A stretch of DNA of 25,114 nt. Origin: an uncultured Actinomycetes bacterium. Its GTDB lineage: Bacteria; Actinomycetota; Actinomycetes; Nanopelagicales; Nanopelagicaceae. The notes under the pieces were generated by a model that saw nothing but the letters and a program-made list of their open reading frames with translations, made no database searches and was not told the DNA's origin. Both the position numbers and the translations under genes were made by a program. Where the stretch lies: positions 1 to 25,114 of the forward strand of contig CAITFY010000125.1 of the NCBI GenBank assembly GCA_903891755.1. The letters are read 5' to 3'. Below, piece by piece: positions 14,751-22,536 of the stretch. Positions within the stretch are counted from its first letter, which is position 1; each line of letters starts with the position of its first letter.

Positions 14751-15683
14751 TTAGTCAATCAGCGTGCGGCCAGTAAGGCGTAGGAAGACATCTTCGAGTG
14801 AGCTGCGGCGCACCAACGAAGTAAGCGGGTGTAGCCCCTTCTGGTTGAGTTGATGCAGGAGCTCTTCGCCATCATCGGCATACATCAAGATGCGATCTGG
14901 CAGCACTTCGATGCGCTCGCACAACTCCTTAAGTTGCGGCGCGACAACAGCGTTGCGATCAGATCCAAAGCGAACTTCGAGAACCTCTTTTGTGGAGTAC
15001 GACTTGATCAAACCAGCAGGGGAGTCCTCTGCCATGATCGATCCCTTATCCATCACCATCAGTCGATCGCAGAGTTGCTCGGCCTCATCCATGTAATGCG
15101 TGGTAATTAATAAGGTAACGCCCTGCTCTTTAAGTCTAAAGAGGCGATCCCACAAGATATGACGTGCCTGCGGATCGAGGCCAGTCGTCGGTTCATCGAG
15201 CATCAAAATTTCGGGTTCACTTACCAAGGCGCGTGCAATCGTGAGGCGACGCTTCATTCCACCGCTTAGCGCTTCGACCTTGACCGAACGCTTCTCAACG
15301 AGTTGAGCAAAGTCCAGCAACTCTTCAATCTTTGGTCGAATAAATGCCTTCGAAAGTCCGAAGTAACGACCATAGATATAGAGGTTCTCTTCAACTGTGA
15401 GGGCGTTATCCAAGTTATCCATCTGAGGAACCACGCCAAGGTGGGCTTTAATCTCAGGTCCAAACTTCTCAGGATCCTTGCCCAAGATCGTGATCTCCCC
15501 GCCTGAGCGGGTCAAAGTGGCGGCGATAATCCGCATCGTCGTGGACTTTCCAGCGCCATTTGGCCCTAGAAATCCGAAGGATTCACCCTTTCGCACCTGA
15601 AAATCGATGCCGGCCACAGCCGTGAAATCGCCATAGCGCTTAATTAGCTGCTTGGCCTCTATAAGAACTTCGCTGTTGGTCAT
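14751..15683 (-). CDS. ABC transporter ATPase (DrrA/NodI-like)
   Basis: Nucleotide-binding subunit of 310 residues for the two downstream permeases. Walker A GPNGAGKST (40-48), Q-loop VPQMDN (85-90), signature LSGGMKRR (139-146), Walker B ILMLDEP (159-165) and switch His196 (ITTHYMDEAEQL) are all intact. After about 215 residues comes the C-terminal domain usual in drug and antibiotic exporter ATPases of the DrrA type. It is the first gene of the minus-strand operon. It is divergent from mraZ, across a 206-nt gap that also holds the phased MraZ-like repeats, so the two promoters may influence each other. Confidence 0.92.
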   Translation of the reverse strand: MTNSEVLIEAKQLIKRYGDFTAVAGIDFQVRKGESFGFLGPNGAGKSTTMRIIAATLTRSGGEITILGKDPEKFGPEIKAHLGVVPQMDNLDNALTVEENLYIYGRYFGLSKAFIRPKIEELLDFAQLVEKRSVKVEALSGGMKRRLTIARALVSEPEILMLDEPTTGLDPQARHILWDRLFRLKEQGVTLLITTHYMDEAEQLCDRLMVMDKGSIMAEDSPAGLIKSYSTKEVLEVRFGSDRNAVVAPQLKELCERIEVLPDRILMYADDGEELLHQLNQKGLHPLTSLVRRSSLEDVFLRLTGRTLID

Positions 15684-15692
15684 AGGCGCGCC

Positions 15693-15698
15693 AGCCTA
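15693..15698 (-). promoter_or_regulatory. Weak putative -10 box of the ABC exporter operon
   Basis: On the minus strand TAGGCT is followed by 9 nt (GGCGCGCCT) and the ATG at 15683. It resembles the leaderless pattern seen elsewhere in the window but at slightly longer spacing. No -35 box is evident. Confidence 0.25.
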
Positions 15699-15783
15699 AT
15701 AGTTCTCATCTCTGCGCATCAGCCGTTTTCAGCTTCCCACCCGGATCTACTAACGGGGGGGGTGGAGTGGAGGGAAGTTACAT

Positions 15784-15851
15784 AAAAGTGGGCAAAGGTG
15801 GTTGAAAAAGGGGAAAAGTGGAGTAAAGTGGTGAATGTAGGGAATTCGGGG
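15784..15851 (+). promoter_or_regulatory. Phased AAAGTGG repeat array, probable MraZ operator
   Basis: Seven units in strict 10-bp register upstream of mraZ: AAAGTGG at 15785, AAGGTGG at 15795, AAAAAGG at 15805, AAAGTGG at 15815, AAAGTGG at 15825, ATGTAGG at 15835 and TTCGGGG at 15845. The final GG keeps the same phase throughout, and three units are identical. MraZ of E. coli and of mollicutes represses its own operon by binding tandem TGGG- or AAAGTG-type repeats with 10-bp spacing; the units here match that kind of site. A ten-base period puts all sites on one face of the helix, fitting binding by the ring-shaped MraZ oligomer. The promoter core is not obvious; CATATCT (15864-15870) is a weak -10 candidate. 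Confidence 0.75.
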
Positions 15852-15889
15852 GAATTTCATACGCATATCTGGTTGGAAATGGGGAAAAG

Positions 15890-16321
15890 ATGTTTCTGGG
15901 GACCCACGAGCCAAAGCTCGATGACAAGGGTCGCCTCATCCTGCCCGCAAGATTCCGCGACGATCTCTCTAAAGGCTTAGTCATCACCAAGGGCCAAGAA
16001 CGCTGCCTCTACGTCTTTCCCATGGGGGAGTTCACCGCGATTACTGAGCGGATGCGCCAAGCCCCAGTAACCGAAAAAGGCGCTCGCGATTACATGCGCG
16101 TCATGTTCGCCGGTGCCCACGACGAGGTTCCTGACAAGCAAGGTCGAGTCACCATTCCAAGTGGTCTTCGCAGCTACGCCGGTTTAGAAAAAGAGTGCGT
16201 CGTTATCGGCGCAAATACTCGCTTAGAAATTTGGGATTCCGCTGCATGGAACACCTACCTCGCTGATCGCGAGAAGGGCTTTGCAGATGTTTCAACGGAG
16301 GTGCTTCCAGGGCTCTTCTAA
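15890..16321 (+). CDS. mraZ: Transcriptional regulator MraZ
   Basis: DNA-binding regulator that opens the dcw cluster and represses its own promoter. The 143 residues hold two SpoVT/AbrB-like half-domains with the family pattern: DDKGRLILPARFR (11-23) and DKQGRVTIPSGLR (82-94). The length is normal for the family. The ATG at 15890 is preceded by GGGG with a 5-nt spacer (GGGGAAAAG), a usable ribosome site. The phased AAAGTGG array lies 39-106 nt upstream, as expected for autoregulation. The stop TAA runs directly into the long inverted repeat of the mraZ-rsmH spacer. Confidence 0.95.
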   Translation: MFLGTHEPKLDDKGRLILPARFRDDLSKGLVITKGQERCLYVFPMGEFTAITERMRQAPVTEKGARDYMRVMFAGAHDEVPDKQGRVTIPSGLRSYAGLEKECVVIGANTRLEIWDSAAWNTYLADREKGFADVSTEVLPGLF

Positions 16322-16422
16322 TTTCTCTCGTTAGGCCATCGCCGACTTCATATTAACGACGCCTCTTCCCCGGCGCCGTTCCCCCTAGATCCGTCGGTCG
16401 GCGGTGACCTAGCCAGAGAAAT
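16321..16422 (+). repeat. Long imperfect inverted repeat in the mraZ-rsmH spacer
   Basis: Arms 16321-16346 and 16397-16422, 26 positions each: 22 Watson-Crick pairs, 2 G-U pairs in plus-strand RNA (T16331 with G16412, T16339 with G16404) and 2 mismatches. The 50-nt loop contains a further 5-bp stem (CGACG 16357-16361 with CGTCG 16392-16396) and the palindrome CGGCGCCG (16371-16378). The left arm starts on the last base of the mraZ stop codon. No T tract follows the right arm, so this is not a standard terminator. It should fold as a long double-stranded hairpin in the operon mRNA, a good shape for RNase III cleavage or protein binding. A transposon-derived repeat is the other option. Confidence 0.8.
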
Positions 16423-16482
16423 AAAGCACCACCGCACTAGGCAGTACATGCAAGAGAGAACGTTCAAACAGCACTCGTTAAG

Positions 16483-16490
16483 AAAGGGGA
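16483..16490 (+). promoter_or_regulatory. Strong ribosome-binding site of rsmH
   Basis: AAAGGGGA followed by 5 nt (AGCAG) and the ATG at 16496. This site decides the rsmH start against the in-frame ATG at 16448, which has no such site and would add 16 residues foreign to the family. Confidence 0.75.
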
Positions 16491-16495
16491 AGCAG

Positions 16496-17455
16496 ATGAC
16501 ACAACAACATATTCCTGTTGCACTTGATCGTTGTATCGAATTGCTGACCCCTGCTATTGAATTTTCACTCCAACATCACGATGCCACATATGTCATCGAT
16601 GCAACTTTGGGTCTTGGCGGGCACACACGTGCATTGCTCGCCAGGTTCCCAACTCTCATCGTCATTGGAATAGATCGTGATGAACGAGCCATCGAACTTG
16701 CTCGGAAAAATGTGGAACCATTTGGTGATCGCCTCTTGATCTCGCACACCACATACGATCAAATCGAAGAGGTACTTCTTGAACACAATATTGCAGAAGT
16801 AGCTGGCATTCTCTTTGATCTTGGCGTTTCATCAATGCAACTCGATGATGGCGAACGCGGCTTTGCATACTCTCATGATGCTCCACTCGATATGCGCATG
16901 GATCAGAGCACAGGACTCACTGCGTTGGAAGTTCTCAATACTTATGAACATGGTGCACTTGTTCGAATTTTGCGGATGTATGGCGAAGAGAAATTCGCGC
17001 CACGTATCGCTGACTTTATTATTGAAGCGCGTAACGAAGGTCGCCTCAACTCCACCAAAGATTTAGCCGAACTTGTAAAGAACGCGATTCCGGCGGCGGC
17101 GCGTCGCACCGGCGGTAACCCAGCTAAGCGCACCTTCCAAGCGCTTCGCATCGAGGTAAATCAAGAACTTTCAATCCTTGAAGCCGCAATTCCTGCAGCT
17201 CTCAAAGCTATTGCGGTCCATGGTCGCGTTGTTGTGATGGCATATCAATCTTTGGAAGACAAGATTGTAAAGAGTTACTTCTCTGAAATTACCGAATCTA
17301 AAACTCCGCGTGGACTTCCCGTTGATCTTCCAGATAGCGCAGCGAAATATGTCCTTGTCATGCGGGGGAGTGAAGCCGCCTCTGAAGCCGAGATAGTTAT
17401 CAATCCGCGTGCGCAATCAATGCGCCTTCGCGCAGTTGAACGGTTGGCCGCATAA
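16496..17455 (+). CDS. rsmH: 16S rRNA (cytosine1402-N4)-methyltransferase
   Basis: SAM-dependent methyltransferase (MraW) that methylates N4 of C1402 in 16S rRNA; it is always near the start of the dcw cluster. The 319 residues show the family start HIPVALDRCIELL, SAM motif DATLGLGGHTRALL (35-48), GIDRDERAIELA, GILFDLGVSSMQLDDGERGF and DAPLDMRMDQ, and near the end RVVVMAYQSLEDKIVKSYF. These are complete and of normal length. The start at 16496 is set by a strong ribosome site; the frame is open to 16448 without support. It is separated from mraZ by a 174-nt spacer filled by the long inverted repeat. The stop overlaps the ftsL start (TAATG). Confidence 0.95.
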   Translation: MTQQHIPVALDRCIELLTPAIEFSLQHHDATYVIDATLGLGGHTRALLARFPTLIVIGIDRDERAIELARKNVEPFGDRLLISHTTYDQIEEVLLEHNIAEVAGILFDLGVSSMQLDDGERGFAYSHDAPLDMRMDQSTGLTALEVLNTYEHGALVRILRMYGEEKFAPRIADFIIEARNEGRLNSTKDLAELVKNAIPAAARRTGGNPAKRTFQALRIEVNQELSILEAAIPAALKAIAVHGRVVVMAYQSLEDKIVKSYFSEITESKTPRGLPVDLPDSAAKYVLVMRGSEAASEAEIVINPRAQSMRLRAVERLAA

Positions 17456-17859
17456 TGGCGATCGCACAATTTGATTCCTTGGAAAACGTTGCGCCACAAC
17501 GCTCACGTGTCCGCGAATTTGCAGACCAGACGCGGGCCGCACTCAAACTAGTTCCTGATTTAACGGTTGATAACAGTCAGGCGGTGGGCAATGGCGCCTT
17601 CATCGCTTTTCTGATTGGTGTATTTACCGCTGGGCTCCTTCTCCTGCTCAGTGTAAATACCGCCCTCACATCAGGAGCTTTCACGCTCGAAAATATGAAA
17701 CTCCATCTCGCTGCGGTGAACGATCAACGTGATGCTGTTCTTAACCAAGTTGCAACATTCTCCTCTCCAAATAAATTGGCGGAGGCAGCCACTAAACTTG
17801 GTATGGCACCGCAAGCATCAATTAACTTCCTCGATATCGGGGGCGGTACCTCTAAATGA
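17455..17859 (+). CDS. ftsL: Cell division protein FtsL-like (bitopic septum protein)
   Basis: Small single-pass membrane protein of 134 residues in the ftsL position. It has a cytoplasmic tail of about 46 residues, one hydrophobic segment (about 47-67, GAFIAFLIGVFTAGLLLLLS), then an outside part with heptad-like helix (LENMKLHLAAVNDQRDAVLNQ) and ...NKLAEAATKLGMAPQASINFLDI, resembling FtsL/FtsB ends where a conserved LGM precedes the last strand. FtsL bridges FtsB/FtsQ and the FtsW-FtsI synthase. Identity rests on topology, size and gene order because sequence in this family drifts fast. The ATG overlaps the rsmH stop (TAATG), and the stop overlaps the ftsI start (ATGA). Confidence 0.82.
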   Translation: MAIAQFDSLENVAPQRSRVREFADQTRAALKLVPDLTVDNSQAVGNGAFIAFLIGVFTAGLLLLLSVNTALTSGAFTLENMKLHLAAVNDQRDAVLNQVATFSSPNKLAEAATKLGMAPQASINFLDIGGGTSK

Positions 17860-19655
17860 TCTCTAATGAGGCCTTTGGAAAACGGATCAGATACCTCGTT
17901 GTCATTCTCGTCGCAATCTTTCTCCTCTTCGGAGTTCGCCTGATCGATGTACAAGCCGTACAGGCGAATGGATATGCCAAACGCGCGGTCAACGAGATGG
18001 TAAATAGATCTACCTGGTTAGCTCCACGAGGCACCATCACAGATGTCAACGGAATTGTGCTGGCTCGAAGTATTGCAGCCAAGAACATCATCGTGGATCA
18101 AACGATGATCTCCGATCCAGCAACGACGGCGAGCGTCACTTCAGTCGCCCTAGGCATACCGGTTGTTGATTTACAAAAACTTTTGACAGGTACGAGGCGA
18201 TACCAAGTAATTGAAAATGGAGTTGCTCCCATTGTTTGGGACAACCTACAGAGCGCACTCACGACTTATAACAACAAGGTAGAGGGCACCAAGGCTGGTC
18301 TCTCCAAACGTATCGTGGGATTCTTTAGCGAAAATGCATATACCCGTAGTTATCCGACGGGGACACTTGCAGCTTCGCTCGTTGGGCTTACCAACGCTGC
18401 AAACCAAGGTGCTGCTGGCGTTGAATCGAGCATGAACACCGCTCTCACCGGAACTAATGGTGAGTATGACTATGTAAATGGTGATGGGGCGATCATTCCC
18501 GGTTCTCAACAATTTATTACTGCAGCAAAACCTGGAACAGATCTCCGTCTCACCATCGAACGCGATATTCAGTGGGTTGCACAAGATGCAATTACTGCCG
18601 CAGTAAAGAGTGCAAAGGCGCTCTCGGGAACTGTGATTGTGATGGATCCCAAAACTGGAGCGATCCTTGCCCAGGCAAGTGCCCCGAGTTTTGATCCATC
18701 CAATCGTGCCAAAATAACTCTGGCACAGATGCGTAATCCCGCAGTCCAAGATGTCTATGAACCGGGATCGACCGGAAAAGTAATCACAGTTGCAGCAGCG
18801 CTAGAAGAGGGAACAACAACTCCCACCAATGTCTACACAATTCCAAATACTTTTAAATCAGGTGGCAGAGTTTTTCACGATGATAAAAACCATAAGACAG
18901 AGCATTTAACGACCGCTGGAGTTCTTGCGGTTTCAAGCAACATCGGCGCAATTCAAATTGGTAGCGCGATTCCAAGTAATACCTTCTTCTCTTATCTACA
19001 AAAGTTTGGAATTGGTCAGAGCACTGGATCAAATCTTCCTGGCGAATCAGCAGGTATTTTGCACCCAGTATCAGATTGGTCTGCTTCTTCTGCACCTACT
19101 ATCGCTTTCGGACAGGGCTACTCAGTAACTGCAATGCAGGCCACCGATGTCTTTGCGACAATTGCCAACAACGGTGTTCGCGTTACCCCCAATGTAATTG
19201 CAGGTACCACCTCTGCTGACGGCACCTACATGCCATCTAAACCATCGACTCAGATTCAAGTGGTAAGTGCGGATACCGCTCAAAAGATCCGTCAAATGCT
19301 GGAAGGCGTAGTTTCAAATGAAGGAACCGCACCTGCAGCGGAAATTCCTGGTTACAAAGTTGCAGGTAAGACAGGTACCGCGATGCGCGTGGATGCCCGT
19401 TGCGGTTGCTACCGCGGATACACCGCTTCTTTCATTGGGATGGCGCCTGCTGAAGCCCCAAAGTATGTTGTCAGCGTGGTCATCCAAAATCCGCAGGGAA
19501 TGCACTTCGGTGGAGAGATTGCGGCACCAGTATTTAAAAAGGTGATGAGTTTTGTTTTGCAGACCAAGCAGGTTCAACCTATTCCATCAACTCTTCCCGC
19601 CTATCCACTCACGGCAGATGCGCTCCTCAAATCAAAATCTGTGGTGAAACCATGA
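17856..19655 (+). CDS. ftsI: Septal peptidoglycan transpeptidase (class B PBP)
   Basis: Penicillin-binding protein FtsI/PBP3 that crosslinks septal peptidoglycan with FtsW. The 599 residues comprise a short cytoplasmic start, one membrane segment (about 12-30), a dimerisation/pedestal domain beginning APRGTITDVNGIVLARS, and the transpeptidase domain. All three active-site motifs are intact: S305-T-G-K308 in PGSTGK, S360-S-N362, and K505-T-G507 in GKTGTAM. Two Cys close to the last motif (DARCGCYRGY) could form a disulfide or a local metal site. No PASTA domains are present. It overlaps ftsL and murE by 4 nt each (ATGA), so expression is tightly coupled. Confidence 0.95.
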   Translation: MISNEAFGKRIRYLVVILVAIFLLFGVRLIDVQAVQANGYAKRAVNEMVNRSTWLAPRGTITDVNGIVLARSIAAKNIIVDQTMISDPATTASVTSVALGIPVVDLQKLLTGTRRYQVIENGVAPIVWDNLQSALTTYNNKVEGTKAGLSKRIVGFFSENAYTRSYPTGTLAASLVGLTNAANQGAAGVESSMNTALTGTNGEYDYVNGDGAIIPGSQQFITAAKPGTDLRLTIERDIQWVAQDAITAAVKSAKALSGTVIVMDPKTGAILAQASAPSFDPSNRAKITLAQMRNPAVQDVYEPGSTGKVITVAAALEEGTTTPTNVYTIPNTFKSGGRVFHDDKNHKTEHLTTAGVLAVSSNIGAIQIGSAIPSNTFFSYLQKFGIGQSTGSNLPGESAGILHPVSDWSASSAPTIAFGQGYSVTAMQATDVFATIANNGVRVTPNVIAGTTSADGTYMPSKPSTQIQVVSADTAQKIRQMLEGVVSNEGTAPAAEIPGYKVAGKTGTAMRVDARCGCYRGYTASFIGMAPAEAPKYVVSVVIQNPQGMHFGGEIAAPVFKKVMSFVLQTKQVQPIPSTLPAYPLTADALLKSKSVVKP

Positions 19656-21148
19656 GTAATCAAAGTGCTCCACTGATGCCAGTGGAAAGTTTTACCAAGA
19701 CGGTAGATGAGTTAGCTCGCTTTGTCGGCATCGACAAAACATTTGAAGATATTTCTTTCACGGGCGTGACACTAAATTCTCGAACTGCATCTGCTGGCGA
19801 CCTATTTATTGCGCTTCCTGGAGCGAAGGTTCACGGCGCGACCTTTGCCGATCAAGCAATTTCGCAAGGCGCAGTTGCAGTAGTGACCGACGAAGCAGGC
19901 TCGCATCTCATTCATACCGACATTCCGGTTCTCGTTCTTCGTGATCCACGCTTCTGGGTTGGCCCCATCGCCTCATGGTTCTACCGAAATCCATTCTCCG
20001 CAATTGACTCCGTAGGTATTACCGGCACAAATGGAAAGACAACCACCGCTTCACTTGTCGAACAAATTTGGCGCTTGGATGGTCGGTCGACAGGATTCAT
20101 CGGAACCATCGGGATAACCATTGATGGTGATGAGTCCATCGCATCCTTCACAACTCCCGAAGGCACAGATTTGCATCAAATAGTCAGCACCATGCGTGAG
20201 CGGCATGTGCGCAATATGGTGATGGAGGTAAGCAGCCACGCCCTCTCGCAACACCGGGTAACTGGTGCCAGATTCCGCGTTGTTGGATTTACCAATCTAA
20301 CGCAAGACCATTTAGATTTTCACGGCGACATGGAGAGTTACTTCCAAGCGAAAGCCAGATTATTTACCCCAGATTTCGCAGAGTTGGCGCTTGTAAATAT
20401 TGATGATCCTTACGGAGCCAGACTCCACGGCTCTTCGAAATTGCCTACTAAGTCTTACTCTCGCACCAACAAAAAAGCTGATTGGTTCTACGAGAACTTC
20501 GAGGAAGCGCCAACTGGATTTGAAATACAGATTAGGGGAGCGGGTGGGGTTCTCATTGAAGGACACTTACCTCTTCTTGGGCTGCACAATCTTGATAACG
20601 CGCTCTTGGCAATCGGATTGGCAGTGGAGAGCGGAGTCGATCCAATCGCGGTCGCTTCCTATCTGAAATCATTGCATGCACCGGTTGGACGTCTTGAACC
20701 CGTGAACGTTGGTCAAAAATTCTTGGCTCTGGTGGATTACGCACACACTCCAGATGCGGTCTCGCGCGCTCTTGCAACGGCACGCTCACTAACCTCCGGT
20801 CGTGTAATTGCGGTCTTGGGGTGTGGCGGGGATCGCGATAAAACTAAACGTCCAATAATGGGAGCAGCGCTTCGCGCCGGATCAGATCTTGCAATATTTA
20901 CCTCTGACAATCCACGCAGTGAAGACCCAACTGAGATTCTTGCTGAGATGATCGGTACGCCAGGAGAGAATGAAATCGTTGAAGTAGATCGCAGGGCTGC
21001 GATAGCAACAGCAGTCATAGAAGCAGCGCCAGGAGATTGCGTTATCGTTCTTGGTAAGGGCCATGAACGCGGACAAGAGATCAAAGGCGTTAAATATCCC
21101 TTCGATGATCGCATCGAGTTGGCTCGCGCAATAGAGGAGTTGTCATGA
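19652..21148 (+). CDS. murE: UDP-MurNAc-L-Ala-D-Glu:meso-diaminopimelate ligase
   Basis: Cytoplasmic Mur ligase that adds the third amino acid to the peptidoglycan stem peptide. The 498 residues have the usual three domains. The ATP loop is GITGTNGKTTT (122-132), the carbamylated-Lys region YFQAKARLF is present, and the amino-acid specificity motif is D419-N-P-R422 in TSDNPRSEDP. In the family DNPR marks meso-diaminopimelate use, whereas Lys enzymes differ at this site, so this organism should have DAP-type peptidoglycan. It has 4-nt overlaps with ftsI and murF. Confidence 0.95.
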   Translation: MSNQSAPLMPVESFTKTVDELARFVGIDKTFEDISFTGVTLNSRTASAGDLFIALPGAKVHGATFADQAISQGAVAVVTDEAGSHLIHTDIPVLVLRDPRFWVGPIASWFYRNPFSAIDSVGITGTNGKTTTASLVEQIWRLDGRSTGFIGTIGITIDGDESIASFTTPEGTDLHQIVSTMRERHVRNMVMEVSSHALSQHRVTGARFRVVGFTNLTQDHLDFHGDMESYFQAKARLFTPDFAELALVNIDDPYGARLHGSSKLPTKSYSRTNKKADWFYENFEEAPTGFEIQIRGAGGVLIEGHLPLLGLHNLDNALLAIGLAVESGVDPIAVASYLKSLHAPVGRLEPVNVGQKFLALVDYAHTPDAVSRALATARSLTSGRVIAVLGCGGDRDKTKRPIMGAALRAGSDLAIFTSDNPRSEDPTEILAEMIGTPGENEIVEVDRRAAIATAVIEAAPGDCVIVLGKGHERGQEIKGVKYPFDDRIELARAIEELS

Positions 21149-22536
21149 TCCCTTTAACAATCGCAGAGATTGCCGAGATAATTGGCGCTGAGATAGTTGG
21201 CATTGATCCTTCTGAAGTAATCACTGAGGTACCCGTAATTGATTCACGCAAAGTTGAACCTGGTTCATTCTTCGTGGCGCTTCCGGGTGAGCGCGTAGAT
21301 GGAAATTCATTCGCGAAAGAGGCGATTGCCAATGGTGCGCGCTTTGCAATAACAACAATAAATCTTGGAATACCTTCACTCGTGGTGGAAGATGCAGGAG
21401 TTGCACTGACCACTTTAGCCACAGTAGTTCGCGAACGGATCAAGCATTGCACCTTCATTGGAATTACTGGCTCTCATGGCAAGACAACGACAAAAGATTT
21501 GCTAGGTCATGTTTTAGGAGTAGCTGGTGAGTGCATAGTTCCAACGGGATCATTTAATAATGAGGTCGGCGTTCCGCTCACAATTTTGCATGTCACACCT
21601 AACTCCATGTTCTGCGTGGTCGAGATGGGCGCTAGACACAATGGAGATATTGCTTCGCTGTGCAATATTGCAAAACCTCACCTTGGAATCGTGCTCGTTG
21701 TAGGTACAGCTCACCTCGGAGAGTTTGGAAGCCGGGAAGCGATTGCTCGAACTAAGGGGGAACTGATTGATTCACTCCCTGAACATGGCGTTGCAATCCT
21801 TGGTACTTACGACCCTTTAACCCCAAAGATGGGGGAGGGAAGTGCTCGCAAGAGAATTACATTTGGTGAGTCTTCGAACTGCGATGTTCGCGCAGCGGAT
21901 CTGGAATTTCGTGAAGGGCTCGCGCACTTTGATTTAGTGAGCGCATCTGGTCGCGCGCCGGTCGCACTCCGCCTCCTGGGTGCGCATCAAGTGGCAAATG
22001 CCTTAGCCGCGGCTGCAGCAGCACTTGAACTTGGAATCTCTATTGAATCCGTGGCAGCGGCGCTTTCCACTGCTGAGCCAAAGAGTAAGTGGCGCATGGA
22101 GCTTCACGATATAAACGGACTCCTTCTTATTAACGATACGTACAACGCGAATCCAGAAAGCGTGCGAGCAGCGCTTCGAACCCTGGTTCACCTCACCCAA
22201 GAACGTGGGGGCGCCTCCTGGGCAGTTTTGGGGAAGATGCATGAGCTCGGCGAGTCCGAGCGCGCAGAACATCTTGGAATTGGCAGACTCGCCTCTGAGT
22301 TGGGGGTAGACCATTTGGTATCCGTTGGAACAGACCTGTACCTAGAAGGTCTCGAACTCGACCCTGAAATTGGGGATGAGATGTTGACTCACTATCTCCT
22401 GACGCAAGAAGAGGCCCTTGAAATGTTGGAACATGTGCAGCCAGGAGATGTCTTATTGGTGAAAGCTTCACGCGCCGAACACCTCGATGAGCTTTCAGAG
22501 AAGTTGCTGGCGAATTGGCAGGTGACTCAAGAATGA
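21145..22536 (+). CDS. murF: UDP-MurNAc-tripeptide:D-Ala-D-Ala ligase
   Basis: Last cytoplasmic Mur ligase, adding D-Ala-D-Ala to the UDP-MurNAc-tripeptide. The 463 residues include an N-terminal UDP-binding region with VIDSRKVEPGSFFVALPGER, ATP loop GITGSHGKTTTKD (106-118), EMGARHNGDIASL, and the C-terminal domain with INDTYNANPESVRAAL and AVLGKMHELGE, the MurF-specific stretch. These are complete and of usual length. It starts in an ATGA overlap with murE and ends in an ATGA overlap with mraY. Confidence 0.95.
   Translation: MIPLTIAEIAEIIGAEIVGIDPSEVITEVPVIDSRKVEPGSFFVALPGERVDGNSFAKEAIANGARFAITTINLGIPSLVVEDAGVALTTLATVVRERIKHCTFIGITGSHGKTTTKDLLGHVLGVAGECIVPTGSFNNEVGVPLTILHVTPNSMFCVVEMGARHNGDIASLCNIAKPHLGIVLVVGTAHLGEFGSREAIARTKGELIDSLPEHGVAILGTYDPLTPKMGEGSARKRITFGESSNCDVRAADLEFREGLAHFDLVSASGRAPVALRLLGAHQVANALAAAAAALELGISIESVAAALSTAEPKSKWRMELHDINGLLLINDTYNANPESVRAALRTLVHLTQERGGASWAVLGKMHELGESERAEHLGIGRLASELGVDHLVSVGTDLYLEGLELDPEIGDEMLTHYLLTQEEALEMLEHVQPGDVLLVKASRAEHLDELSEKLLANWQVTQE

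Noticed and set aside
13913..14758. TTG start at 14758 for the first permease
   Set aside because: It overlaps the ATPase stop by 8 nt and has no ribosome site, while ATG 14743 has AAGGCGGTG directly in front.
15784..15851. Phased repeats taken as a CRISPR array or simple microsatellite
   Set aside because: The unit is 10 bp with no spacer-sized inserts, and the position directly before mraZ fits an operator. The inner bases vary while the phase is kept.
16321..16422. Inverted repeat taken as a Rho-independent terminator
   Set aside because: There is no T tract after the right arm, the loop is 50 nt, and rsmH downstream has only its ribosome site and no clear promoter of its own.
20737..21114. 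125-residue frame on the minus strand within murE
   Set aside because: It is a reverse-strand shadow of a well-supported murE coding region, with no family pattern and no start signals.
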